Shown in pieces: positions 43,760 through 52,312 of a stretch of 63,515 nt of DNA. The notes under the pieces were generated by a model that was given only the letters and a program-made list of their open reading frames with translations, was not told the origin of the DNA and did not search any database. Source of the DNA: CAYSRC01 sp964433495 (GTDB lineage: Bacteria > Bacillota > Clostridia > Oscillospirales > Ruminococcaceae). Location of the stretch: the NCBI GenBank assembly GCA_964433495.1, contig CAYSRC010000008.1, positions 1 through 63,515 of the forward strand, given 5' to 3'. Every line of letters begins with the position of its first letter. Position 1 is the first letter of the stretch. The translations under genes were made by a program, and so were the position numbers.

Positions 43760-44689
43760 TTAAGGACGGCTCTGTTCCCCGTCCGAAAAATCCCCGAGGT
43801 TTTCCGACGTCACCTTTTTGTAGGGCAGCCGGACATATCTTCCGTCCGACAGCTCGACGTCCTGCGACGGGTCGCGCCCCTCGCTCAGCGCGAGCGCGAG
43901 GTCGAGCATCGCGCCCGCGATGCCTTTGGCGTCGTTGAGCACCGTGCCGTACATCTCTCCCCTTTCCACCGCCTCGAGCGCCGGGGCGGTGGCGTCCACG
44001 CCGAAGACGAGGGGCGGCGTCCCCTCCCTGTCCCGCAGCACGTCGATTGCGCCGAGCGCCATGTCGTCGTTGTTTGAGATCACCGCCTCGATGCCGTCGC
44101 CGAACGCGTCAAGCCACTCCTGCATGCGCAGCGCGGCCTGCCCTCTGTTCCAGTTTGCCGCGGCCCCCGCAAGGCACTCGACCTCGACGCCCGCGTCGCC
44201 CAGCGCCTTGAGGGCGTATTCGGTCCGCAAAAGGCTGTCCCGGCACCCCGGCTCCCCCTCGAGCAGCACGTACTGCAGCACCCCGTCGCCGTTTCTGTCG
44301 AGCTCCTCGCGGCGGGTCTGCCACGCCTCGAGCACCAGCTCGCCCTGCAGGGTGCCGCCCGCGGCGGCGTCCGCGCCGACATAGTAGACCCCGCGGCGAT
44401 AGTCGATATCCTCCGCGACCGGCTGCCTGTTGAAAAAGATGAGCGGCAGTTCGGCCTGCTCGGCCTTGTCCACCAGAACCGACGCCGCGGTGCGGTCGAC
44501 GATGTTCACGCACAGGATGTCAAAGCCGAGCGAGATAAATCGGTCGACCTGATCGATCTGGGTGGTTTGGTTGCCCGCGGCGTCCGCAAAGGACACGTTT
44601 ATGCGCACCCCGCGCTCGGCCTCGGCGTTCGGCGGCGCCCCCAACGGGACCCTCGGACAAACTTTCGGCTTTCGGTTGCCGCCGGACAC
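43760..44689 (-). pseudogene. Truncated galactose-binding protein (MglB paralogue)
   Basis: 309 codons that align with the central and C-terminal MglB: INVSFADAAGNQTTQIDQVD, FFNRQPV, the calcium-loop DRNGDGVLQYV, NNDDMALGAIDVL and VFGVDATAPALEAV. The signal peptide, lipobox and first strand (about 60 residues) are missing; the frame starts from a GTG inside the hairpin region after mglC. Without export signal it cannot serve as a binding protein. The body is intact, so the loss may be recent. Confidence 0.8.
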
Positions 44690-44709
44690 CGGCGGGCGAA
44701 CCTGCGACA

Positions 44710-44754
44710 GAAAGCGGCGTCCGCGCGCAGTATGAGCGTTCGGACGCCGCTTTC
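44710..44754 (-). terminator. Stem-loop after mglC
   Basis: Perfect 14-bp stem GAAAGCGGCGTCCG/CGGACGCCGCTTTC with a 17-base loop, 24 bp after the mglC stop; weak T run on the minus strand. It separates mglC from the truncated mglB. Confidence 0.7.
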
Positions 44755-44777
44755 ATAAAAACAACTGAACCCCGCGT

Positions 44778-45827
44778 TTATTTCTTGACGAGGTACTTGC
44801 GCATGTCGAGCGCGCACGCGAACAGGATGATGCCGCCCTTGATGGCGTATTGCAGGTTTTGGTCCATGCCGATGAGGGGCAGCGCGACAAAGATGAGGCG
44901 CAGCATGATGACGCCTATCACGATGCCGCTTATCTTGCCTATGCCGCCGACGAACGAGACGCCGCCGATGACGCAGGCCGCTATAGCGTCGAGCTCATAG
45001 TTGACGCCGGTGTTGGCGGTGTTGGACGCTATGCGGGCGCTCTCGATGAAGCCCGCCCAGCCGTACATCGCGCCCGCGAGGGCAAACACGCCGATGGTCG
45101 TACCGAACACGTTGACGCCCGAGACGCGCGCCGCCTCCTCGTTGGCGCCGAGGGCGAACATGTTCTTGCCGAAGGTGGTCTTGTTCCACACGAACCACAT
45201 GACGGCGGTCAGGATGACCGCGTAGAGAACATAGTTGGGTATGCTGACCGAGCCGAAGCTGAGCAGCGGCGGGTTGCCGACGACAAAGTTGCGGTAGCCG
45301 TCGTCAAGCGAGGATATCGCCATGCCGCCGTTGTTGCCCATCTGCACGTACAGCAGCAGCACGGTGTACAATATGAGCTGTGTCGCGAGGGTGACGATGA
45401 ACGGGTGCAGCTTGAACTTCGCGACAAAGAAGCCGTTGAACGCGCCGACCAGCGCACCGAGCGCGACGACGATAAGGATGACGAGCGGGATGGGCAGGGT
45501 GCCTATGTTCGGCCACATCTTGTTGGCCGCGCCCGTCGACTGCAACAGCGACGCCGCGACGCACGCGGTGATGCCGACCGCGCGGCCCGCGGACAGGTCG
45601 GTGCCGGTGAGGACGATGCACCCCGCAATGCCCAGCGCGACGGGCAGATAGGCCGCCGTCAGCGACAGCAGGTTGATAAGCGAGCTCGGCGAAAGGAACG
45701 CCGGCTGCGAGATCGCCACGTACACCGCGACGACCAGCATGATGATGATGAGCGCGTTGTTGAGCAGGGCGTCCCCTATCCTTGCTGCGGTCAGCTTGCC
45801 CGCGCCCTCGTTAGACCTTTTACTCAC
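44778..45827 (-). CDS. mglC: Galactose/methyl-galactoside ABC transporter permease
   Basis: 349 residues, about ten membrane helices of the BPD_transp_2 family. Diagnostic blocks are CIVLTGTDLSAGRAVGITAC, NKTTFGKNMFALGANEEAARVSGV (the coupling-loop region) and ACVIGGVSFVGGIGKISG. It follows mglA by 17 bp. Works as a homodimer with MglA and MglB. Confidence 0.95.
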   Translation of the reverse strand: MSKRSNEGAGKLTAARIGDALLNNALIIIMLVVAVYVAISQPAFLSPSSLINLLSLTAAYLPVALGIAGCIVLTGTDLSAGRAVGITACVAASLLQSTGAANKMWPNIGTLPIPLVILIVVALGALVGAFNGFFVAKFKLHPFIVTLATQLILYTVLLLYVQMGNNGGMAISSLDDGYRNFVVGNPPLLSFGSVSIPNYVLYAVILTAVMWFVWNKTTFGKNMFALGANEEAARVSGVNVFGTTIGVFALAGAMYGWAGFIESARIASNTANTGVNYELDAIAACVIGGVSFVGGIGKISGIVIGVIMLRLIFVALPLIGMDQNLQYAIKGGIILFACALDMRKYLVKK

Positions 45828-45844
45828 GTGAACTTCCTCCTCGT

Positions 45845-47344
45845 TTACACAAATTTAGCCGCCAGGGTCAAGATCTCCTCCTGGCTTGTGTTCGCCGCGT
45901 CCACCTCGCCCGCGACCCTGCCGCCCGACATGACCATGATGCGGTCGCAGACGCCGAGCAGCTCGGGCATCTCGGACGAGACCATGACGACGCTCTTGCC
46001 CTGCTCGGCGAGGTTGATGATGAGCTGATAGATCTCATACTTCGCGCCGACGTCGATGCCCCTTGTGGGCTCGTCGAGCAGCAGCACCTCGGGCTTTGTC
46101 AGCAGCCAACGCCCGATGATGACCTTTTGCTGGTTGCCGCCCGACAGCGAGCGGATCCGGGTGCGCTGGGATGGCGTTTTGATCCGCATGGCGTCTATGG
46201 ACCAGTCGGTGTCCTCGCGCATCTTTTTGTCGCTGAGGCACACACCGCCGACGAGGTAGTTCTTTATGTTCGAGATGACGGTGTTTTCCTTGATGTCGCG
46301 GATGCCGAAGATGCCCGTCGCGCGGCGCTCTTCGGTCAGCAGCGCAAAGCCGTTTTTGATCGCCTCGCGGGGCGACCTGTTCTCGATGGTTTTGCCGTGC
46401 AGCCTGATTGTGCCGCCGCCGCGCGTCATCGCGCCGAACAGGTTTTCGAGCACCTCGGTGCGGCCCGAGCCGTCGAGGCCCGCGATGCCGAGAATCTCGC
46501 CCTTGCGCACGTTGAAGGTCGCGTCCTTGAGCGGGGTGTACCTTCCCGTCATGTGCTCGACCTCGAGCACGACCTCGGACGGCTTGTTGGTCTTGGGCGG
46601 GAAGCGATTGGTAAGCTCGCGCCCGACCATCAGCTTGATGATCTCGTCCATCGTCAGCTCGCTCGCGGGGCGCGTCGCGACCCAGGTGCCGTCGCGCATG
46701 ATGGTGACGTCGTCGCTTATGCGCAGGATCTCCTCCATCTTGTGGCTGATGTAGATGATGCCGCAGCCCCTGTCGCGCAGCATGTTGATTATCCTGAACA
46801 GGTGTTCGACCTCGGCCTCGGTGAGCGACGAGGTCGGCTCGTCAAAGACGATGACCTTGGCGTCGTACGAGACCGCCTTGGCGATCTCGACCATCTGGCG
46901 CTGCGAGACGGGGAGGGTCGACATCACCGCGCCGGGGTCGACGTTGACCTCGAGCGTCTTGAAGATCTCGCGCGTCTTTTGGTCCATTATCCGCTCGCTT
47001 ACGATAAAGCCCCCCACCTTGGGGTAACGCCCGAGCCAAAGGTTGTCCTTGACGGTGCGCGTGAGGGCCTGGTTGAGTTCCTGGTGCACCATCGCGACAC
47101 CGTTTTCAAGCGCCTCCTTGGAGCTTTTGAACTCGACCTCCCTGCCGTCGAGGACAACCGTGCCGGCGTCGCGGCGGTAGATGCCGAACAGGCACTTCAT
47201 GAGCGTGGACTTGCCCGCGCCGTTCTCCCCCATAAGGGCGTGGACGGTGCCGGGCCGGACGGTCAGGCTGACGTTGTCAAGCGCCTTGACGCCCGGGAAT
47301 TCTTTTGAGATGCCGCGCATCTCAAGCAGTGCCGGCTTATCCAA
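45845..47344 (-). CDS. mglA: Galactose/methyl-galactoside ABC transporter ATP-binding protein
   Basis: 499 residues with two fused ATPase domains, as in sugar importers of the MglA/RbsA type. Domain 1: GENGAGKSTLMKCLFG and DEPTSSLTEAEV. Domain 2: GLDGSGRTEVLENLFG (degenerate Walker A), SLSGGNQQKVIIGRWL and LLLDEPTRGIDVGAKYEI. It lies 257 bp after mglB, with a stem-loop between, and 17 bp before mglC. Confidence 0.96.
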   Translation of the reverse strand: MDKPALLEMRGISKEFPGVKALDNVSLTVRPGTVHALMGENGAGKSTLMKCLFGIYRRDAGTVVLDGREVEFKSSKEALENGVAMVHQELNQALTRTVKDNLWLGRYPKVGGFIVSERIMDQKTREIFKTLEVNVDPGAVMSTLPVSQRQMVEIAKAVSYDAKVIVFDEPTSSLTEAEVEHLFRIINMLRDRGCGIIYISHKMEEILRISDDVTIMRDGTWVATRPASELTMDEIIKLMVGRELTNRFPPKTNKPSEVVLEVEHMTGRYTPLKDATFNVRKGEILGIAGLDGSGRTEVLENLFGAMTRGGGTIRLHGKTIENRSPREAIKNGFALLTEERRATGIFGIRDIKENTVISNIKNYLVGGVCLSDKKMREDTDWSIDAMRIKTPSQRTRIRSLSGGNQQKVIIGRWLLTKPEVLLLDEPTRGIDVGAKYEIYQLIINLAEQGKSVVMVSSEMPELLGVCDRIMVMSGGRVAGEVDAANTSQEEILTLAAKFV

Positions 47345-47515
47345 TATACATTTCCCCCTTCTCGGTTTTCGCAGTCACCGCTTCGCCCGCGCACAACCGG
47401 CCGCCCGCGTCTGACGGGGCCGCGGCGTTTTCGGGCCGCCCGGGGCGGCCGGCCCCGCGGCGGGCGAAAGCAAAAGCCCCCCTCTGTCCCGCGCGCGCGA
47501 AGCCGTGACTACGTC

Positions 47516-47548
47516 GGCAAGCGGGGTGCATCCTGCGCCCCGCTTGCC
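47516..47548 (-). terminator. Intercistronic hairpin between mglB and mglA
   Basis: Perfect 11-bp stem GGCAAGCGGGG/CCCCGCTTGCC with an 11-base loop and no T run. In many sugar operons such a hairpin stabilises the binding-protein transcript and lowers expression of the membrane genes. Confidence 0.65.
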
Positions 47549-47601
47549 TTAAGGTTCATTTTAACCGTCGACAGACGTTTTCTCGTGACAGCCCCGCGGG
47601 G

Positions 47602-48726
47602 TCAGTCCTGGGTGGTGGCGTCGTACATCGCGTACGGCACACGGATCTTGGCAACGTCCGAGTCAACCGTGTAGCTGCCGGTGTTCGCCATGATGTCGTC
47701 GCCGTTCTGCGCGTTGACGGCAAGGGTGGTGATGGTCGAGGCCATGCCCACCGCGTCCTGCTTGATCGAGCCGGTCATGTTGCCCGCCTTGATGAGGGCC
47801 TTGGCGTCGTCGGTGGCGTCAACGCCGAACACGGGGATGATCGTCGTGCCGTCGCCGTTGTTGTAGCCGACGTTCTGCAGCGCCGAGATGGCACCCGTCG
47901 CCATGCCGTCGTTGTTGCAGATGACGAGCTCAATCATGTTGTTGTTGTCGGCGTTGTAGGAGCCGAGCAGCGTGACCATGTAGTCGTTGGCGGCAGCGGC
48001 GGACCATTTGCCCGCGGTGTCGACAAGGTACTTGGTGGCGGCGCCCGCGTCATAGTACTCGAGCGCCGGCTTGCCCGCGCCCGTCAGCAGCGCGTCGGCG
48101 TCCTCGACCGCAAACCGGGTTCTCGCCTCGGCCTCGGCGTTGCCCTCCTGGCCCTTGAACATGACGTAGGTGATGACGCCGTCGCCGTTGAGGTCGACCG
48201 CATCGTAGTTGTCGAGCAGGTAGTTGCCGATCATCTCGCCCTGCATGTGGCCGGCATCGGGGGCGTTGGTGCCCACGAAGGCGCACTTGTCATAGCTGTT
48301 GATGACGTCGTTGTCCGCAACCTCGCGGTTGAAGAAGATGACGGGGATGTCGGCGTTGCGCGCCGCCTCGACGATGTCCTTCGCCGGGTCGGAGGTCGAG
48401 GTCTCAACTATGTTGACGATGAGAAGGTCGGACCCCGCCGTTATGGCCGTGTTGACCTGGTCGGTCTGGGTGGGCTGGCTGCCCGCGGCGTCCCAGTTGT
48501 TGGGGGTCACGCCGAGAGCGCTCTTAAGCTGCTCGTCGAGCGAGGCGCGAACGGTCGAGATGTAGACGTCGGAGTAATCATAGTAGAAGACGTCCACGCG
48601 GAAGTCGGAGTCGCCGCCTTCGCCGCCCTCCCCGCCTTCACCGCCGCCCTGCGCGGGCGCCGAGCAGCCCGCTAAAAGGCCGATCATCATAACAAGCGTA
48701 AGAATAATGGCTATTCTCTTTTTCAT
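47602..48726 (-). CDS. mglB: Galactose-binding lipoprotein of the Mgl transporter
   Basis: 374 residues. A lipoprotein signal (KKRIAIILTLVMMIGLLAGC) puts the lipid on Cys21, followed by a Gly/Glu linker. The periplasmic-binding fold shows VDVFYYDYSDVYISTVRASL, VIFFNREV, the calcium loop DLNGDGVITYV as in E. coli MglB, and VICNNDGMATGAISAL. Binds galactose or glucose outside the membrane. GGAGG precedes ATG, and a palindrome GTAAACTTTTAC lies 45 bp upstream. Confidence 0.95.
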   Translation of the reverse strand: MKKRIAIILTLVMMIGLLAGCSAPAQGGGEGGEGGEGGDSDFRVDVFYYDYSDVYISTVRASLDEQLKSALGVTPNNWDAAGSQPTQTDQVNTAITAGSDLLIVNIVETSTSDPAKDIVEAARNADIPVIFFNREVADNDVINSYDKCAFVGTNAPDAGHMQGEMIGNYLLDNYDAVDLNGDGVITYVMFKGQEGNAEAEARTRFAVEDADALLTGAGKPALEYYDAGAATKYLVDTAGKWSAAAANDYMVTLLGSYNADNNNMIELVICNNDGMATGAISALQNVGYNNGDGTTIIPVFGVDATDDAKALIKAGNMTGSIKQDAVGMASTITTLAVNAQNGDDIMANTGSYTVDSDVAKIRVPYAMYDATTQD

Positions 48727-48770
48727 TCTTGTTCCTCCTTAAATAAATTTGTGTCGCCACTGATAAAATT

Positions 48771-48782
48771 GTAAACTTTTAC
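48771..48782. promoter_or_regulatory. Palindrome upstream of mglB, possible GalR/LacI-type operator
   Basis: GTAAACTTTTAC is a perfect dyad (GTAAA-CT-TTTAC), reminiscent of gal operators of LacI-family repressors (TGTAAnCGnTTACA). It overlaps a TACAAT read on minus that may be the -10 box. Confidence 0.4.
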
Positions 48783-49296
48783 CGCGTCGAAACGAATAGA
48801 AAAATCTTCATATTTATATAAAAAATCTCAGATTAAACCGAAAATTTTGGGGGTTGCCGTCGTGCGCCCCGTGTTTGGGGGCCCGCGCAGCGCCGGGAAT
48901 CGGGTCAGCCTGTCCCCGGCCCTTAGGTCCCCTTGCCGAACAGTCTCTTTGTGCGGCAGGCTCTCAAGCCCCCTGCCGAGCGCTGTCGGCAGTAAACGGT
49001 ACAACAGCCGAAAGGGTTCATATTTTCCCGTGAATTCTGCCGAATGTTTGTTCCGCTTATGACGCGCATCTGCCGCACGGATTGGTCAAACGTAAGCGGA
49101 ACGGACGTTTGACGTTCGGCGCGGCCTTTTTGCGCCTTTCGGGCTATCGTTCCGATTACATGCGGCAAGGGGGGGCTTTTGGGCTCACGGCAGCTTCTCA
49201 GGGTCACCTGCGACAGCAGAAGACACGCCCCAAACTTTTGTGCGAAAAGGCGGCGGGGTTTCCCCCGCCGCCCCCATGCCGCGCCGTCCCGGCCGC
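48783..49296. repeat. Repeat block between mglB and the ABC-2 permease gene
   Basis: Bases 48783-48850 are AT-rich upstream DNA of mglB. From 48890: a type 1 hairpin at 49017-49034 (TTCA/TGAA stem, loop with GGGAAAAT), a type 2 hairpin at 49085-49113 (GTCAAACG/CGTTTGAC around AAGCGGAACGGA), and the words GCGCATCTGCCGC and CTTTTTGCGCCTTTCGGGC shared with other blocks. No gene. Confidence 0.7.
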
Positions 49297-50082
49297 TCAG
49301 CGGATGTCCTTGGTCGTATATTTCAGATACGCCGCCGCGACGCCGCATAAGCCGAGCGCCGCGCCGAGCGCCGCCCTCCACCCGTCGATACAGCCGTTCG
49401 ACAGGATGTCGGCGCCATCGCAGTAGCCGTAGGGCGTTATATATTTCAAAAACTCGGCCGAATCCGCTATATTCGCGACAAGGTTCAAAAAATACATCGC
49501 CGCGGCGACGCCGATGCCCACGCCCGCGCCGCCCCCTCGGATGAACGCCGATATCCCGAAGCATACACAGGCGAGCTCGATCTCGAGCAGATAATAGGCG
49601 AGGTGCAGCAGGCCTGTCTCCCTCCACGACGCCGCTTCGCCGACCGCGGCGGCCGAGCCTGCGCAGACGGCGAAGACGGCGGCGTTCATGGCCGTTATCA
49701 GCAGGAGAAGGGCGGCGAGCTTCTCGGTGACGACCCGCGCCCTGCCGACGGGATGGGTCAGCAGAAAATCGGCGGTTCCGTCCCGCTCCTCCCTGCCGAG
49801 CATCCCCGCGCCGCCGAGGCACGCGTAAAACGCGCCGCCGAGGCCGAGGACGTTGCCGCACTCGACCGCGTAAAAGCCCGAGAACGTGCCGAAGTTCAGA
49901 CGGTCCATGCCGAACGCCGCGGTGAACGAGCCCATCGAGGCAAACGCCTCCCCCATGCCCGCGGCCTGCCCCTTCATCTCGGGGAACAGAAAAATGCACA
50001 CCGCGAGAACGGCGCTCACTGAGGCCGTCCAGATCAAAAACGAGGTCTTTCCCTGCCGAAGCTCGTGCTTTACAAGTGTCAT
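49297..50082 (-). CDS. ABC-2 type transporter permease
   Basis: 261 residues with six membrane helices (for example SFLIWTASVSAVLAVCIFLF, LAALLLLITAMNAAVFAVC and GIGVAAAMYFLNLVANI). The block EERDGTADFLLTHPVGRARVV between helices 2 and 3 is typical of ABC-2 permeases with an ATPase of the CcmA type. It starts inside the last codons of the ATPase gene (ATGA overlap). The exported substrate is unknown. Confidence 0.9.
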   Translation of the reverse strand: MTLVKHELRQGKTSFLIWTASVSAVLAVCIFLFPEMKGQAAGMGEAFASMGSFTAAFGMDRLNFGTFSGFYAVECGNVLGLGGAFYACLGGAGMLGREERDGTADFLLTHPVGRARVVTEKLAALLLLITAMNAAVFAVCAGSAAAVGEAASWRETGLLHLAYYLLEIELACVCFGISAFIRGGGAGVGIGVAAAMYFLNLVANIADSAEFLKYITPYGYCDGADILSNGCIDGWRAALGAALGLCGVAAAYLKYTTKDIR

Positions 50083-50960
50083 GCCCGTTCGTCCTCCTTT
50101 TTATAATAGTGCATAAATACCTCCTCGAGGTCGGGCTCGCTCACCGCGAGGTCGTCTATCTCCCCCGCGCTCAGCGCCCGCAGCAGGCTGTTCATATCGC
50201 CCGCGTACAAAAAACTGCACAGCTCCCTCTGACGTTTCAGATCCTTAACCCCCGCAAGGCCCTGCGGGTTGAATACGCCGCGCACCGCGACGCGCTTCGC
50301 GCGGGCGCGCGACAGCTCGTCCACGCTGCCGCACGCGATGACGCGGCCGTCGCGGATAATCGCCGCGCGGGTACAGTTGCGCTGGATCTCCGATAGGATG
50401 TGGCTCGACATCAGCACCGTCGTCCCCTCGCCGTTCCGCTCGCGAATTATCTCAAAAAACTCCCTTTGCATCAGCGGGTCGAGCCCGCCCGTCGGCTCGT
50501 CGAGCACCAGCAGCCGCGGGCGGTGCTGAAGCGCGCACACGACGGCGACCTTTTTGCGGCTGCCGAACGACAGCTCGTCTATCCTTCGCGACACATCAAG
50601 GCGCAGGCGCTCACACAGCCGCCCCGCCTCGGCGGCGCAGTCGGCCCTTCGCAGCTCGGCGGACAGTTTCAGCGCGTCCCGCACCCGCATCCCGCGGTAA
50701 AACACCGCCTCGGCCGGGAGATAGCCCACCTCCCGCAGGATGTTCCGCCGCTCCCTCGTCACATCCATGCCGAATATCTCGGCGCTGCCCGACGTGGGCG
50801 CGATGAGCCCGAGCAGCGTCCTTATCGCGGTGGATTTTCCCGCGCCGTTGGGCCCGATGAAGCCGAACAGCTCACCCTGTCCGACCTCGAGGTCGAGGTC
50901 GACTATCCCCCTCGCGCCGCCGTAGTATTTGGTAAGCTTTGCCGTTTTGATCGCCTGCAC
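50079..50960 (-). CDS. ABC transporter ATP-binding protein, CcmA type
   Basis: 293 residues from GTG. Walker A is GPNGAGKSTAIRTLLGL, Walker B LLVLDEPTGGLDPLMQ, H-loop VLMSSHILSE. The signature is altered: ELSFGSRKKVAVVCAL where LSGGxxQR is usual, a variant known in this exporter subfamily. A C-terminal extension of about 80 residues follows the ATPase fold. Placed between the TetR gene (6 bp) and the permease gene (4-bp overlap). Confidence 0.92.
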   Translation of the reverse strand: MQAIKTAKLTKYYGGARGIVDLDLEVGQGELFGFIGPNGAGKSTAIRTLLGLIAPTSGSAEIFGMDVTRERRNILREVGYLPAEAVFYRGMRVRDALKLSAELRRADCAAEAGRLCERLRLDVSRRIDELSFGSRKKVAVVCALQHRPRLLVLDEPTGGLDPLMQREFFEIIRERNGEGTTVLMSSHILSEIQRNCTRAAIIRDGRVIACGSVDELSRARAKRVAVRGVFNPQGLAGVKDLKRQRELCSFLYAGDMNSLLRALSAGEIDDLAVSEPDLEEVFMHYYKKEDERA

Positions 50961-50966
50961 CGTCCG

Positions 50967-51578
50967 TCACCCCTTTCTGAGATATACGCTCTTCCAAAAA
51001 CCCATGAGCCTTGAAAAGCCTGCCTCCATCTCGGCCATGTCGACGTTCCCCCGCCGGACCATCTCCCAGATGTACCCCTCCGAGGCGAGGTACATCTCGC
51101 GGTACATCATTTGTATGTCAAGGCCCTGAACGAACTGCGCGGGGTCCATGTTCACCCGTGCTCTGTCCGCCTTGAAGTTGAAGTATCGGTGATAGCTCTC
51201 CTGCACGGCCGGGGAGATGTCGGCGTCGGTCTCGTAAAAGGCCTTCAGCGTGAAGCTTGCCATGTCGGGATAGCTGCGGATGATCTCCATCTTGGCCCGC
51301 ATGCCCCTTTCCATGCTCTCGAACAGGTCGCCGCCCCCGTAACAGCCCGACTTCGTCAGATGCTCGATCGTTATCTCGGCGCACCTGTCCCACAAAAACA
51401 GGTACAGCTCCTTTTTGTTGCGAAAATAGTGGAAGAGCAGCGACTTGCTTATGCCCGCCTCGGCCGCGATCTCGCTCATCGGGCTGTTCTTGTAGGCGTT
51501 TTGCGAAAACACCCGGTAGCCCGCGTTGATGATGCTCTGCTGTTTTTCCTCCGGCAGAGAAAAGAATCGCTCGTTCAT
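50967..51578 (-). CDS. TetR/AcrR-family regulator of the ABC-2 exporter
   Basis: 203 residues from ATG at 51578 with GGAGG eight bases upstream. HTH: IINAGYRVFSQNAYKNSPMSEIAAEAGISKSLLFHYFRNKKELYLFLW, here abbreviated to the key FSQNAYKNSPMSEIA and GISKSLLFHYF. Cotranscribed with the ATPase and permease genes, so most likely their repressor; its operator is probably in the upstream 51580-51650 region, where ACGGTTAAC stands near ATAAAATGG. Confidence 0.92.
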   Translation of the reverse strand: MNERFFSLPEEKQQSIINAGYRVFSQNAYKNSPMSEIAAEAGISKSLLFHYFRNKKELYLFLWDRCAEITIEHLTKSGCYGGGDLFESMERGMRAKMEIIRSYPDMASFTLKAFYETDADISPAVQESYHRYFNFKADRARVNMDPAQFVQGLDIQMMYREMYLASEGYIWEMVRRGNVDMAEMEAGFSRLMGFWKSVYLRKG

Positions 51579-51689
51579 GACGTCCGCCTCCGTTAACCGT
51601 TCGATCAACACCATTTTATAGCCGTTGACCGTTTTTGAGAAGAGCTTCCTAAAAGGAAAGCGGAAAATATTTTCATGCCCATACGCGCG

Positions 51690-52140
51690 GAAGCCGCGAA
51701 GGGAATTGTGTACAGCGGGCTAAAAACGCAGCATAAAGCCCGTTCGGGCGACGGGGCTTTGCACGGTCAATTCCTCAGTCGACTGCGTCGACACGGCTCG
51801 CATATTCCCGCGAGTCGGTCGAATGGCAGCGGAACGGACATTCGACACGCCCTGCATATTCCCGCAGGGTGGCCGCATGTTAAAGGTACGGACATGCAGC
51901 ACACCCCTCATACTCTCACGGGGCGTGCCGAGTGTCGTACTTTTTTACACTCGGCTGAATTCACGAGAATATGTGAACCCTGCCGAACGCCGTACCGATT
52001 GCGACGCGCATCTGCCGCGCGGAGTGTCGGCCGTCGTACCGATTACGGCCGACCGTTCGGCTCTCCCCCCCCCACGGGGGGGAAGCTCAAGGGCGCGAAA
52101 CCCCGTGGGACGAGTGCGAGCTTAAGGGCTTTCTGAATCC
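51690..52140. repeat. Array of alternating type 1 and type 2 hairpins with a MITE-like left part
   Basis: The left part (51690-51795) is a diverged relative of the element at 20478 (GGGAATTG..GGGCTAAAAACGCAGCATAAAGC..GGTCAATTCCTC). Then hairpins follow nearly end to end: type 1 at 51797-51814, type 2 at 51818-51846, type 1 at 51850-51869, type 2 near 51873-51899, type 1 at 51904-51923, type 2 at 51927-51955, type 1 at 51960-51977, a weaker type 2 near 51981, and type 2 at 52026-52053. No gene. Confidence 0.85.
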
Positions 52141-52211
52141 CAAGCCCATTTTTTCGCGCGGGGAGGCCTTTCGGCGCTGTGGTGAAGCGGCCGCGCGCGG
52201 GCGCGATTCGA

Positions 52212-52240
52212 TTGTATATCGCGTGCAAATATAGTATTAT
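52212..52240 (+). promoter_or_regulatory. Promoter of the esterase-acyltransferase operon
   Basis: TTGTAT (52212-52217), 17 bp, TATTAT (52235-52240) in a short AT-rich stretch after the repeat block, 72 bp before the start codon. Confidence 0.65.
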
Positions 52241-52312
52241 AGTAGAAAACGGGCGGCGAGCCATCGGTGTTCCATGGAAAATCCAACCGCCGCCCGGCAG
52301 TCGGGAGGACAG

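Noticed and set aside
51690..52140. CRISPR array
   Set aside because: The hairpins alternate and differ in stem sequence, there is no constant direct repeat with regular spacers, and no cas gene is in the window.
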